64,000 nt of DNA from Promethearchaeati archaeon (GCA_013166775.1 JABLTJ010000001.1:194237-258236), one strand, 5' to 3'; counted from the first letter of the stretch, positions 53,693 through 63,483 are shown. Notes: a model not told the origin generated them from the letters alone. Numbers and translations are program-made.

Positions 53693-56182
53693 ATGAAAAG
53701 AAATCAAAAAGTATTTACTTTTGGAGTTATTGTCGCTTTTCTCTTAGCATTTTCTATTTACTCTCCGATCAGATCATATGCATATGATTGGAATGTCACA
53801 CACAGTACTTTACTAGAGGAAATTGATAATGTTGGTTACGGATATCTGACAGGTAATCATGATTTAGAAAATCAATATCTTGAAGCAGATTATGCAACAG
53901 ACATTCGATATGTAAGAGAAGGAGCAGGAAATCCACGTGTCGATTCTATGGATAATGGCTCTTCAGAATTCAGATCTACTATTTTTTCTTCCTCCTTTTA
54001 TCGATCCTATGATAAGTTTAACTATCTTGATAATGAATGGGAAACATACCCAACATACATACAAGCTTTCAATAAAACAAATCTTGGTCCTAATCTAAAT
54101 TTCACAACAGGCTTTAACGATATGGGGATATTACCACTTAACAGTAAGACTTCTCTTGTGTTAGAAGGAGGTATTGTTTATGTTTTCAATGTAAATCTCA
54201 AAGCAAATGACATCTATGATCTTAATATTAAAACCACTAGAACATTATATTACATAATATACTATGAGGATACCTTTTCTTTCTTTGGTGGTGTAGATGG
54301 CGTTGTGAGATTTATCCAACCATTAATAGCTAGAGGATCTGGAGATCATATCATATACTTATATTCTGATTTCGAAAATGATGTAATTATTAATCCTAAG
54401 GAAATTGAAATCCAGAAAATAGGCTCTGGAGATACAGTTTCAAAAAGATTTGTTAATGAACCTGATGAGATATGGAATGAAACTAGAAACATTGATCAAG
54501 ATAATCTAAACAGAGAAACTACCCATGCGTATTTCATAGACATACCAAAGGGTGATTATCAGATAAAATATGTAAGATTCGATACCGGTATTGATGCTTG
54601 GGCGGATATATTCTCGTCTTCGAAATATTATGAAGAATCAATACAATCTTCCTTTATGGATTTTTCATTAGGAACTGACATGCCTACTGGTTATATTGAT
54701 AAATATAAACTACATTTTGAACAAGATTTTCAAGCTATTGTGTTAATCACTGCAGAATCTCATCAAACAGATTACATAGAATTTGACTATATTTTCTCTA
54801 TAAAGGAAATTGAGATTCCAATTCTGGAATCTGGTGTAGTTTATGAATATCAAGATGATATTATATCATTTGGAATTAACATCCAGCAGACTCAAGCAGT
54901 TTATTTCAATCTATCAACTGGAGATAATTACGATCTAGATGTTGTGAGATATGCTAATGAAGGAAAGAACTTTGGATTTAGTTATACTCTGGAGGAGATG
55001 TTTGCAGAGGACGCTATAAAGATATTATTAGAACCAGGGCTATACTACTTCTACTTTGTAGAAGATATTTTCGCGCCAGTTAATTATGACTTTGAAATAG
55101 TTATGAACTCCATAGATTATGAAGTCTTTACTGATAATATGGAACTCACTTTAGAACAAGAGAATGGTGATCCTCTAAACTACAAATTAATCATGCTAAA
55201 CTATACCCAATTTGAGTTCTATTGTTACAATTTCAGTTTATTTATGAATGAAAACTATTCTGTCGATGTTAACTATGAACTCTTCCTGGAGAAATTTGAC
55301 TCGAGTATAGATAGTAGATCTTTCACACTAGGTAACCAAGAAGACATTAATGGAACATTCCAAGCGTTCGATTTTAATAACACCCAAGAATTGACACTAT
55401 ATTCTCCTGAAATAGAGAACATTAGATATCTACTAGTTAGTGTAACAGAAGTTTACAATACCACTGAAGAACTATCTTCACCTGGAACACCCTTCGTAAA
55501 TCAAACTAGCGTAACATTAAATCTATTTCTTGATACAGGATATCCTGATGATTTCAATGATATTAACATAGTAGAAATAGAACTAACACTCGATGATCTA
55601 GGATATGCAATCATCAATCAAGATTTCAACACATCTATAAACGAGAAAGAGCTCTATGTTATTTCAGTAACTTTTCCTGAATATACTTGGTACAAAGTTA
55701 ATATAACTATAACAAATGGAACAATGGATCTATCAGATTACTATTTTGCTAATAGTGAACTACTAAGACCACAACGTTTTACAAGCGCACTTATTTACAG
55801 CAAAGCCTACTGGAAGCGAGAAGATTCTAATAGCTATATTCATCAATATTGGGAAAATACAACCGGTCCAACTTATGAAGCATTGGATTTAGTTGAATTT
55901 GGCATTCTTTCTCCTGATGCTGTATTTATGTATGCTATAGATCATACTCATCTAACTGCTATGAACGGTTCCGTAATCTTTGAGTTTATTCCATTTAATT
56001 GTACTGAAATTGGGTCAATTGTTTTTGTTTCGAAAGGATTGTCTAAAGGAGTAATCATTGGTCTTTCAGTAGCCGGTGGTGTTATTGTAGTAGGAACAGC
56101 AGCTGGAGTGATGGTACGATACCTTGGTCCAAAGGGTAAGACTCCCTCTCAACCCGCAACTCCCCCACCTCCAAGATATTAA
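53693..56182 (+). CDS. Large secreted or membrane-anchored surface protein, unknown
   Basis: The 829-residue protein has a signal peptide (about residues 7-30, hydrophobic, ending RSYA). It has a long extracellular part rich in Tyr, Asp and Asn with many potential N-glycosylation sequons (for example near FNNTQ and VNQTS), a hydrophobic anchor at about 793-817 (GVIIGLSVAGGVIVVGTAAG) and a Pro-rich tail ending TPPPPRY. The extracellular part looks like beta-sandwich material (repeated YxFxV strands). I recognise no enzyme motif. It is likely an envelope protein. The final PPPPRY could be a docking motif for a small cytosolic partner, though this is speculative. Confidence 0.75.
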   Translation: MKRNQKVFTFGVIVAFLLAFSIYSPIRSYAYDWNVTHSTLLEEIDNVGYGYLTGNHDLENQYLEADYATDIRYVREGAGNPRVDSMDNGSSEFRSTIFSSSFYRSYDKFNYLDNEWETYPTYIQAFNKTNLGPNLNFTTGFNDMGILPLNSKTSLVLEGGIVYVFNVNLKANDIYDLNIKTTRTLYYIIYYEDTFSFFGGVDGVVRFIQPLIARGSGDHIIYLYSDFENDVIINPKEIEIQKIGSGDTVSKRFVNEPDEIWNETRNIDQDNLNRETTHAYFIDIPKGDYQIKYVRFDTGIDAWADIFSSSKYYEESIQSSFMDFSLGTDMPTGYIDKYKLHFEQDFQAIVLITAESHQTDYIEFDYIFSIKEIEIPILESGVVYEYQDDIISFGINIQQTQAVYFNLSTGDNYDLDVVRYANEGKNFGFSYTLEEMFAEDAIKILLEPGLYYFYFVEDIFAPVNYDFEIVMNSIDYEVFTDNMELTLEQENGDPLNYKLIMLNYTQFEFYCYNFSLFMNENYSVDVNYELFLEKFDSSIDSRSFTLGNQEDINGTFQAFDFNNTQELTLYSPEIENIRYLLVSVTEVYNTTEELSSPGTPFVNQTSVTLNLFLDTGYPDDFNDINIVEIELTLDDLGYAIINQDFNTSINEKELYVISVTFPEYTWYKVNITITNGTMDLSDYYFANSELLRPQRFTSALIYSKAYWKREDSNSYIHQYWENTTGPTYEALDLVEFGILSPDAVFMYAIDHTHLTAMNGSVIFEFIPFNCTEIGSIVFVSKGLSKGVIIGLSVAGGVIVVGTAAGVMVRYLGPKGKTPSQPATPPPPRY

Positions 56183-56202
56183 TTCTTTTCTCTTTTTCTT
56201 TT

Positions 56203-57165
56203 TTATTTTATTTTGTTTCTTATTAGTTCAAAAAAATTAGTTAAATCAATATTTCCTCCTGATATTACTACACCTACTCTTTTTTGATGTAGATCTATTT
56301 TGTCTGATAAAACACCTGCTAATGATACAGCTCCAGAAGGTTCTACGACATGCTTCATTCGTGCCCAGAGAAATTCCATTGCGTTTACAATTTCCTCTTC
56401 AGTTACTGTGATTATCTTATCTACATTTTCACGTATAACCTTGAATGTATAGTTGCCAAGAGATGTTTTTAATCCATCAGCAATTGTATTTGGATTAATT
56501 GATGGATAGATTTTACCGTCTCTAAAAGACCTAAAAGCATCATCCGCGTTCTTAGGTTCTACACCAATAACCTTACCTTCTGAACAGAGGCTTTTTGTGG
56601 CTATGGCAGTACCAGAAAGCAGCCCTCCACCACCACATGGAGCAAAAACATAATCTAACTCACCTACTTCCTTGATTAATTCATAGGTTGCTGTGCTTTG
56701 ACCGTAAATTATGTTCATATCGTTGGATGAATGAATCAAAGTATAGTCATATTCATCGATCAAAGATTGTGCCATTTCTTCCCTATCTCCTGGTTTTGTA
56801 CCACAAAAAACAACTTCAGCACCATAACCTTTTGTTGCCGCTACTTTGATTTTTGGCGCGTTTTCTGGCATAACTACCGTTGCTTTCACTCTAGCCATTT
56901 TAGATGCTAAAGATAATGCTTGTGCAAAATTGCCAGAAGAATGAGTTGTGACTCCCTTTGCTTTTTTTTCCTCTGATAAACAGATTATGGCGTTTAAAGC
57001 TCCCCTGATTTTAAATGAGCCAGTTCTCTGATAGTTTTCCATTTTGAGGAAGCAAATTGCATTTGTTTCGTTGTTTAGAGTTGTTGATGTCATAACAGGA
57101 GTATGATTTATGTCCTCTCTAATCCTACTGTATACTTCTTCTATTTTCTCGAGCAATAATTTCAC
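56203..57165 (-). CDS. Threonine/serine dehydratase-like PLP enzyme
   Basis: Fold-type II PLP enzyme of 320 residues. The Lys lies in RTGSFKIRGALNAI (Schiff base). TTHSSGNFAQALSLAS matches the SSGNH-type substrate loop, and FAPCGGGGLLSGTAIATKSL is the Gly-rich phosphate loop. Length matches the single-domain catabolic threonine dehydratase/serine racemase group, without the ACT regulatory domain. It makes 2-oxobutanoate or pyruvate with ammonia, or interconverts serine isomers. It begins 3 bases after the tldE stop, so both are probably one unit. Confidence 0.87.
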   Translation of the reverse strand: MKLLLEKIEEVYSRIREDINHTPVMTSTTLNNETNAICFLKMENYQRTGSFKIRGALNAIICLSEEKKAKGVTTHSSGNFAQALSLASKMARVKATVVMPENAPKIKVAATKGYGAEVVFCGTKPGDREEMAQSLIDEYDYTLIHSSNDMNIIYGQSTATYELIKEVGELDYVFAPCGGGGLLSGTAIATKSLCSEGKVIGVEPKNADDAFRSFRDGKIYPSINPNTIADGLKTSLGNYTFKVIRENVDKIITVTEEEIVNAMEFLWARMKHVVEPSGAVSLAGVLSDKIDLHQKRVGVVISGGNIDLTNFFELIRNKIK

Positions 57166-57168
57166 CGA

Positions 57169-58530
57169 TTAATGTTTACTTTTACCAGTAAATCTGAATG
57201 AATTTAATTTTAAGGCTGGAGTGACTGTTGTAATTCCTGCTTCTTCATCTCTCCCAATTAAAGCTACTTCTTTGAGAAATCTTGGAATATTATCAGTGAA
57301 TCTAAAATTCTTAGCAGCAGAAACAACCTCACCGTTTTCTATGTATAATAAACCATCTCTAGTTAAACCAGTAATGGCGCCTAATCTTCTATTAACGAAA
57401 TTTGTATAATGTAATCTATTAATGTAGAAACCTTTTTCGGTCTCTTCAATCATTTCAGGTACTGAAGAATCACCAGGATAAAGAATAAGATTTATAGGCA
57501 TAACCATTCCGAAGATGTAATCTGAAAAAGGTATTACTTGGTGTCCTGTTGTTCTACTTTTATCATTCAGATATCTTGATGCCATAAATGTATTGTAGAG
57601 AATTGTTTTAGGTACTCCATCCTCAACAAGGAATATAGGTTTTTTAGTAACACCTTCTCCATCTATTGAGGAAGCTAATAGAGTACTATCATTAAGTGGG
57701 TCATCTAATAATGTTAATTTTTCATCGAAGAGTTGTGCTCCAATCTGATCAGCAATAAAGCTTCGAGATTCATGGTATTGTGCTCCAATGTAACCAAATG
57801 ATAGAAAACGCATTAGAGTTCTAACAGCTGCTGGAGATAAAATAACTTCATAATCTCCTGAAGGATAATCTTTCGCTGAACAAGTATTCACCGATAATTC
57901 AGTAGCTTTTCTTGAAAGCTCAACTGGGTTGAGTTTACTTGGATCTCTTACATGTTGTTCTTCTTTTGCGTATCCTTTGTTTTCACCTTCAGTCAAAGAA
58001 TTAATTGTTAAACTATTGTAAGTCAATCTATGAGAAGAATCAATTCCATTAGAATTAATGATTCTAAAGCGAAGATCTGTTATTGAAACCGCACCAGCTA
58101 ATTTTACTTTTTTCTCTATTTTTTCAGCTTCATTTATAGCTGCTTCCACAACATCTGCTCTCTGAAATTCATCCAGTAAATTATCAACTGTTGAGAGATT
58201 TTGTGCTTCTATATCCTTAGATTCAGGAAAACCTTGGAAAAAGGGAATGGCAGGAACAAATTCAAGTGAAGTATCTAGTTGTGTTATAGTTTTATCTATG
58301 GAAGAAAGTGTAAGCACTGTCAAAGAACTTGAGTTCATCTTTTTATCCTTCTCAACTCTAAAGAGAAATCTATATGTGTGATCAGAAACATTCTGATGGA
58401 TGGTTGAATTAGCGAATCTAGTTAAGGCTTCCAATCTATCAATGCAACTCATTTCATAAGAATCAAAATCCCTAGATTCAAGTTTCTTTAAAGCATGTTC
58501 AATTACTGTATTTATTTTATCTGAAAACAT
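57169..58530 (-). CDS. tldE: TldE/PmbA-type protease subunit
   Basis: Non-catalytic partner of TldD, 453 residues. The HExxH motif is missing, as expected for TldE. Recognisable parts are YEMSCIDRLEALTRFANSTI, LSPAAVRTLMRFLSFGYIGA, LTLLDDPLNDSTLLASSIDGEG with EGVTKKPIFLVEDGVPKTIL and RRLGAITGLTRDGLLYIENGEVV. Its gene is 12 kb away from tldD and on the other strand, unlike many genomes where they are adjacent. It is read with the downstream dehydratase gene. Confidence 0.9.
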   Translation of the reverse strand: MFSDKINTVIEHALKKLESRDFDSYEMSCIDRLEALTRFANSTIHQNVSDHTYRFLFRVEKDKKMNSSSLTVLTLSSIDKTITQLDTSLEFVPAIPFFQGFPESKDIEAQNLSTVDNLLDEFQRADVVEAAINEAEKIEKKVKLAGAVSITDLRFRIINSNGIDSSHRLTYNSLTINSLTEGENKGYAKEEQHVRDPSKLNPVELSRKATELSVNTCSAKDYPSGDYEVILSPAAVRTLMRFLSFGYIGAQYHESRSFIADQIGAQLFDEKLTLLDDPLNDSTLLASSIDGEGVTKKPIFLVEDGVPKTILYNTFMASRYLNDKSRTTGHQVIPFSDYIFGMVMPINLILYPGDSSVPEMIEETEKGFYINRLHYTNFVNRRLGAITGLTRDGLLYIENGEVVSAAKNFRFTDNIPRFLKEVALIGRDEEAGITTVTPALKLNSFRFTGKSKH

Positions 58531-58687
58531 TTTATCACATTCAAATTACATGCTAAGAACATAGTTTCTTTTGCATTCTAAACGGATTTCGCATCAATTT
58601 AAATATTTCTCTGATGAGTTCGTTCTTCGAGAAGATTTCGGGTAAATCACCACAACTGTTTTATTTCATATGTTTTCATTGAGAGAT

Positions 58688-59320
58688 ATGTCCGAATCAT
58701 CTCATTCTGGATTCTTTGTTTGTATTGAGGGTATTGATGGTTCTGGAAAAACCACTCATGCTAGACTCCTTGTTAAGAACTTATGTTCTCTTGGGTATGA
58801 TGCTGTATATACAACTGAACCAACGAGATATTCCATTCCAGGAAGAAAGTTGCGGGAAAGCTTCTTTGCTCCTGAGAGGTTACCTGTAGAAGAAGAGTTT
58901 AGGCTTTTTCTTGACGATAGGGTTATTCATCTTAAAGATGAAGTTATACCTCAATTAGAACAAGGTAAAATTGTTGTAACTGATAGATATTATTTCTCAT
59001 CAGTTGCTTATCAAGGGTCAAGAGGTTTGGACTGGAAATATATTCTTGAAGAAAATTTGAAAGTCTCTATTAAACCCAATATTGTTATTCTACTGGATAT
59101 ACCTGTTGATGATGCTATTGAGAGAATAGCTTCTGATCGAACAGAAGGAGTTAACACATTTGAGAAAAAAGAAACCCTTCAAAAGGTTAAGAAAATCTAC
59201 TTACTTCTTGCTGAGGACGATCCATATTCTATCTATATAGTCAATGGTTCAAAACCGATTCCTACAGTTCAAGATGAAATAAAAGATCTTTTCTTGAGTA
59301 GATATAGTAAACCTAGTTAA
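58688..59320 (+). CDS. tmk: Thymidylate kinase
   Basis: P-loop kinase converting dTMP to dTDP. The Walker A is FVCIEGIDGSGKTTHARLL. The TTEPTRYSIPGRKLR region carries the dTMP-binding Arg, and VTDRYYFSSVAYQGSRGLDW is the DRY/DRx motif. Length is about 210 residues. The frame also opens at 58670. I prefer the ATG at 58688 because a TTTTATTT box lies about 27 bases before it. It abuts the ecfT gene tail to tail without a gap. Confidence 0.93.
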   Translation: MSESSHSGFFVCIEGIDGSGKTTHARLLVKNLCSLGYDAVYTTEPTRYSIPGRKLRESFFAPERLPVEEEFRLFLDDRVIHLKDEVIPQLEQGKIVVTDRYYFSSVAYQGSRGLDWKYILEENLKVSIKPNIVILLDIPVDDAIERIASDRTEGVNTFEKKETLQKVKKIYLLLAEDDPYSIYIVNGSKPIPTVQDEIKDLFLSRYSKPS

Positions 59321-60061
59321 TTATATCTTAAGAAAAATAATTATCAAAACAACAGAGGTTATTGATAGAAGTATACAGAACACATCAAATAAACTAATTC
59401 TTAGATTCAGAACATGATTTTTTCTTCTTTTAGGTCTGAAACCTTTTACAACCATTACTTCAGCTAAGTCAACTCCTCGATTTATCGCTCCCGTAATTAG
59501 AGGATTTAGTGTTTTTTTCAATACATAGAAATGTCTTTTAAAATTCCACTTTTCTGAAACTAACCCTCTAACTTTTCTAATGTCATTAATTGTCTTTGCT
59601 TCCTTGCCCAGTACAGGAACTAATTGGTAAATGGTAGTTAAGAACCATACAAATTTACCTGGAAAATACATTTTCTCTAAACTTACTGCTAGTTCATATG
59701 GGTCAACTGTATAGAAAAACCATGCAATGAAAAGAAAAGAAGCGATGAATCTGCATTCAATTATTCCAAAAGTTGTATAGGGATTCTCTTTGCTTATCAT
59801 GAAATATGCTATTACGGTTGCAATTAATGAAAAGAAAGTGAACAAGACTAGTGACCCAACTAGTATTTTAAAACTAATTCGTGCAATCAATGTTACAAGT
59901 AATGAAAGGATTAGAACTCCTATGAGAACATACAGATTTTTTGTATATAGTACAATGATGAGAGATGAAATGACAATAATCATTTTTGAACGGGGATCAA
60001 GATAGAAATTTCCATCGTATTTTTGTAAGGAAATGCTCCCATCAGTGCTTATTGTTGTCAT
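59321..60061 (-). CDS. ecfT: ECF transporter T component (EcfT/CbiQ-like)
   Basis: Membrane protein of 246 residues with five hydrophobic segments. The C-terminal cytosolic coupling helices carry NDIRKVRGLVSEKWN and INRGVDLAEVMVVKGFRPKR, the two xRG-type motifs that contact the EcfA ATPases. It couples ATP hydrolysis to a substrate-binding S component. Its start overlaps the end of ecfA by 4 bases. No S-component gene is visible in this window, so the vitamin or metal carried is unknown. Confidence 0.88.
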   Translation of the reverse strand: MTTISTDGSISLQKYDGNFYLDPRSKMIIVISSLIIVLYTKNLYVLIGVLILSLLVTLIARISFKILVGSLVLFTFFSLIATVIAYFMISKENPYTTFGIIECRFIASFLFIAWFFYTVDPYELAVSLEKMYFPGKFVWFLTTIYQLVPVLGKEAKTINDIRKVRGLVSEKWNFKRHFYVLKKTLNPLITGAINRGVDLAEVMVVKGFRPKRRKNHVLNLRISLFDVFCILLSITSVVLIIIFLKI

Positions 60062-61563
60062 ATCTCCACCTCATTCTTCTTATTTCCAAATCGGTTTAGT
60101 TGTTCATTTAGAAAAGAAGTGAACTGCTTTACATCCATTTTAGATTTGATTTTGCCTTCATCAAGATAAAATACTCTATCAACTAATCCCTCTAACCACT
60201 CCCAATCATGAGATATCGCAAGAATAATCTTCCCTTTTTGTTTCAAATCAAATAATTTGTTCCTTATCCAGTTCTTGTTGGACTTATCAAGACCATTTGT
60301 TATTTCGTCTAATATTATGATTTCAGGATCATGGAAGGTTGATGCAAGAAAGGCCAATCTTCTTTTTTCTCCATGTGAAAGTGAGTGGGGATTATTCTCC
60401 TCGTATTTCTCTAAACCACTTTCTTTTAGTAAATTAGTAATGTCAGAGATTACAATTTCGTCCCCAACATTCCTTTTTGTTAAAGCAATTTCGTCCTTGA
60501 CTGTTTCCTCAAAAAATTGTAGTTCTGGGTTTTGAAAAACTATTCCAAGGTTTTTAGACCTTTCCTGCCAGCTTAAATCCTTGGAATCTTTGTTATTTAT
60601 TTCAAGCATACCTTGCTTTGGTTTTAATATTCCTCCTATAATATTAAGCAAAGTGGTTTTTCCAGAACCATTGTCACCTATAATCCCAATTATCTCACCA
60701 CTACTTACAGAAAGTGATATATTTGACAGTCTAAATGAATCTGAGAAGTTAAACAAGATTTCCTTCAAATTCAACAAGGTTTTATTAGATCCTGCAGGAA
60801 GTTTTCTTTTAAGAGAATCTCTTTTCTCAATCCCAATTTTTCTTGATTTAGATATATCTAGATGATCTTCATCTATAGGAGAAATTTCTTCTATTACTGT
60901 TCCTTGTTCAAGGTTTACAATTTTTGAAGCAATTGGTAAGTATTCCTCATACTCATGTGATGCTATAATAATTGTTTTTCCTTCTTCTTTCAATTTTCGG
61001 AAAATTGATTTAATCATAGTCCTATTTTTTTTATCTAAATTTGCTAGAGGTTCATCAGCTAAAATGATACTAGGATTTCTAATAAGAGCACAGCCAATTG
61101 CTATTTTCTGTTTTTCTCCTTCTGATATTTTTTGTGGATTTCTTGGTAGTAAGGATTCCAATTTTAATTGCTTGGAGACACTTTCTATCCTTTCATGCAT
61201 ATCGTTCTCTTTGTAATCATGATATTCAAGCGGGAACGCTAGTTCTGTAAAAACATAAGGGGTAATAAGAGAACTTTCAACTCTCTGTGGAATATAGCCT
61301 ATTAATTCTGATACTGAGAAAATTGATTGGAGATTTGTATTTTGATTATCTATTGTTATTCTCCCTTTTAGCTCACCAGCATAGAAATTGGGTACTAAAC
61401 CAAGTATAGAATAGCATAGAGTACTCTTTCCTGATCCACTCGAACCTGTTATCACAATAAACTCTCCTTTTGAAATTTGAAGATTAATATTCTTAAGAGC
61501 CCAGTTTTCTCTCAGATGAAATCTAAAACTAAAATCTTCAAAAGAGATTACAGGGGTGGTCAT
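60058..61563 (-). CDS. ecfA: ECF transporter ATPase, two ABC domains in one protein
   Basis: About 501 residues holding two nucleotide-binding domains. Domain 1 has Walker A ITGSSGSGKSTLCYS and signature SEGEKQKIAIG, with IILADEPLANLD as Walker B. Domain 2 has GDNGSGKTTLLNIIGG, SHGEKRRLAFL and IIILDEITNGLD. Together they replace the EcfA1/EcfA2 heterodimer. A GTG four codons upstream (61575) is in frame; the ATG at 61563 is preceded by GTGAG and starts the domain (MTTPVISFEDF). It sits 20 bases after the DHH gene, on the same strand as pfdB and DUF3194. Confidence 0.9.
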   Translation of the reverse strand: MTTPVISFEDFSFRFHLRENWALKNINLQISKGEFIVITGSSGSGKSTLCYSILGLVPNFYAGELKGRITIDNQNTNLQSIFSVSELIGYIPQRVESSLITPYVFTELAFPLEYHDYKENDMHERIESVSKQLKLESLLPRNPQKISEGEKQKIAIGCALIRNPSIILADEPLANLDKKNRTMIKSIFRKLKEEGKTIIIASHEYEEYLPIASKIVNLEQGTVIEEISPIDEDHLDISKSRKIGIEKRDSLKRKLPAGSNKTLLNLKEILFNFSDSFRLSNISLSVSSGEIIGIIGDNGSGKTTLLNIIGGILKPKQGMLEINNKDSKDLSWQERSKNLGIVFQNPELQFFEETVKDEIALTKRNVGDEIVISDITNLLKESGLEKYEENNPHSLSHGEKRRLAFLASTFHDPEIIILDEITNGLDKSNKNWIRNKLFDLKQKGKIILAISHDWEWLEGLVDRVFYLDEGKIKSKMDVKQFTSFLNEQLNRFGNKKNEVEI

Positions 61564-61583
61564 AGAGTTTCTCACATTTATTG

Positions 61584-62591
61584 CTATTTTTTAATTTCTT
61601 TTAGAAATAGATCCACAATTAATTCCAATTGCTTTTCTTTTTTTTCTGGAAAATCTTTGTTTTTTGAAATATTCATTCCAGCTGCAGTTTGGTGACCTCC
61701 ACCTGATCCACCTAAATGTAATGCTAGATTATTGGATATATCTCCTAAGTTTAGATTATTTTTTTCAGCGAAACTTTTAGTGCATCGAAAACTGATTCTA
61801 TACTCATCAATATTTGGGTTGGCTAGAACAATAGAGCAATTTGCTCCGAGTTCGATAAGTGATCTAGCTACTGAAGATTCAAAAGTACTGACATACGATG
61901 AAGCTATAATGAAAGGATCATCTTTGTAAATTCTTACTCTTGTAGCAGCTTTCAGTCTAGCAATTCTTTCAGAAACTGAAAGAGGAGATTGAAGCATAGA
62001 TAAGGCATTTTCATAATCCCCCCCTGTATCAATTAGATAGTTAACTATCGAGAAAGTAAACTTAGATAAATGGATGAAACGTCTAGTATCAAACAGAATC
62101 CCTGCGATAAGTATGGTTGCAATATCAGCAGGAATAGAGACCTTCAATTCCTTGAACAAATTCACCATTATTTCTGCTGTAGATGTTATTGGGAGTATAA
62201 TTGAATGACGTGCGCGATTGGTAAATTCATGATCTGAATGATGATCGATTATGAAAATTGGTAAATTCTTTTCCAATTTGCTTTCTAAATCCGAAAATCC
62301 AACTTGTTTTAGATTGTTTACATCACATAAGAAAAACGCATCTAAATCTTGATTGGAAAATTCTTCGCAAATTTGTTCTTTTCGAAATGAAAAGAGGTTT
62401 TTTGAAAGCGTATTTGATGATTTTATATATAGTTTTACAGAAACATTCGTAACTAGATGTTCAATCAAATATTTTAGGCTAACAACACTAGCAACTGCAT
62501 CTGGATCTGCATTTTGATGAGTAAATATTCCTACATTCTTTATTTTCTTTTGCTTTAGAATGTGAATTATTTTTGAGAATTCTTGCGACAT
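61584..62591 (-). CDS. DHH-family phosphoesterase (NrnA/RecJ-like)
   Basis: Manganese-dependent phosphoesterase of 335 residues. GIFTHQNADPDAVASVVSL carries the first motif (DPDA), PIFIIDHHSDHEF is the DHH signature, and the C-terminal DHHA1 domain ends with LGGSGGGHQTAAGM. Members degrade short oligoribonucleotides, pAp or cyclic dinucleotides. In archaea this gene is commonly next to DUF3194 and prefoldin beta, as here. Its start overlaps the end of the DUF3194 gene by 25 bases. Confidence 0.9.
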   Translation of the reverse strand: MSQEFSKIIHILKQKKIKNVGIFTHQNADPDAVASVVSLKYLIEHLVTNVSVKLYIKSSNTLSKNLFSFRKEQICEEFSNQDLDAFFLCDVNNLKQVGFSDLESKLEKNLPIFIIDHHSDHEFTNRARHSIILPITSTAEIMVNLFKELKVSIPADIATILIAGILFDTRRFIHLSKFTFSIVNYLIDTGGDYENALSMLQSPLSVSERIARLKAATRVRIYKDDPFIIASSYVSTFESSVARSLIELGANCSIVLANPNIDEYRISFRCTKSFAEKNNLNLGDISNNLALHLGGSGGGHQTAAGMNISKNKDFPEKKEKQLELIVDLFLKEIKK

Positions 62592-62878
62592 ATAAGTTCC
62601 TCTTTTAAATTCTCATTACCATAATTAGATAATTCTTTCTGTAAATCATCTAATTGCTCTTCAGTAAGTTCCCCAGAGATGTCAAAGTCTAATGTTAAAG
62701 TTAGAAGATTGTTGGAAGATTGTATTAAACCTACCAATATATCAAAATCAGTAACAAGCTCCCAGACTGGAGATTTTTCAAACTGCGAATAGATTTTCTC
62801 CTCAACAAAGGTAGCAAGTTCTTCAAGTTCATCATCTGTTAGGGATTTAAGACCAACATCTATAATATCAGTAGTCAT
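62567..62878 (-). CDS. DUF3194-type small archaeal protein
   Basis: Acidic 103-residue protein. Its middle section (LTDDELEELATFVEEKIYSQ, TLDFDISGELTEEQLDDLQK) and its location between prefoldin beta and a DHH phosphoesterase match the archaeal DUF3194 family. No catalytic residues are evident. Possible role with translation or RNA turnover is inferred only from the conserved neighbourhood. Confidence 0.7.
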   Translation of the reverse strand: MTTDIIDVGLKSLTDDELEELATFVEEKIYSQFEKSPVWELVTDFDILVGLIQSSNNLLTLTLDFDISGELTEEQLDDLQKELSNYGNENLKEELICRKNSQK

Positions 62879-62927
62879 GGAATATCATCTCTCATCTTAC
62901 TAGTTTTTAAGGGAAATTTAAGGATGG

Positions 62928-63272
62928 TTAACTTTGTCCCATTAATTTCTCTTGAAGTTCCTTGACTGAAGCAACTAATTTCTTTTCTCTATTAGTTAGA
63001 GAAGAAAGCCTAACTTCAATTTGCTCTTGCTGTTCTGAAAGATGTTTCTTCACTTTCTCAATATTAGTTTGGAACAATAGTCGTCCAGCTGAACGATATA
63101 TATTGGATTCAGCATCTATGGTCTTTGTTTCTTTTATTGCACTTTCTACGTCTCTTTTCTCCATTTCTAACTGTTGAAGATTTGCTCTAATGATTTCTAA
63201 TTGCTGAACTAATTGATTAAATCGTTGAAATTCTTCTTGTTGTTCAGGTGTTAATTGTGGAGTTGCCATCAT
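62928..63272 (-). CDS. pfdB: Prefoldin beta subunit
   Basis: The 114-residue protein has two long coiled-coil helices: FNQLVQQLEIIRANLQQLEM near the N-terminus and NIEKVKKHLSEQQEQIEVRL toward the C-terminus. The hairpin between (SNIYRSAGRLLFQT) is the beta-strand linker of type II prefoldin. With the alpha subunit it forms the jellyfish-shaped hexamer that delivers unfolded chains to the thermosome. Two ATGs (63272 and 63269) follow GAGG. Known eukaryotic prefoldin clients include actin, whose gene is adjacent here. Confidence 0.92.
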   Translation of the reverse strand: MMATPQLTPEQQEEFQRFNQLVQQLEIIRANLQQLEMEKRDVESAIKETKTIDAESNIYRSAGRLLFQTNIEKVKKHLSEQQEQIEVRLSSLTNREKKLVASVKELQEKLMGQS

Positions 63273-63483
63273 TTTTCCTCTTTTAATTACTAATCAACGC
63301 TAAAGAAAACTCAAATAAATCTTTTGATAAAAGGGAAAGAAAGTTCAGAAAAACATTATTTTGATGATAATTCTCAGATAGCTATTAGATAGTAGACGGA
63401 TAGTAAAACTAATTAAAAATAATGAAATCAAGAAAAATGGTTAAGGCTTTTTGAAAGGAAAAAAAGAAAGATTGGAGAAACGC

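Noticed and set aside
63361-63430. TGATGA followed by AT-rich sequence between pfdB and actin, considered as a box C/D RNA
   Set aside because: No D box (CTGA) at suitable distance and no terminal stem, so the C-box match is likely chance.
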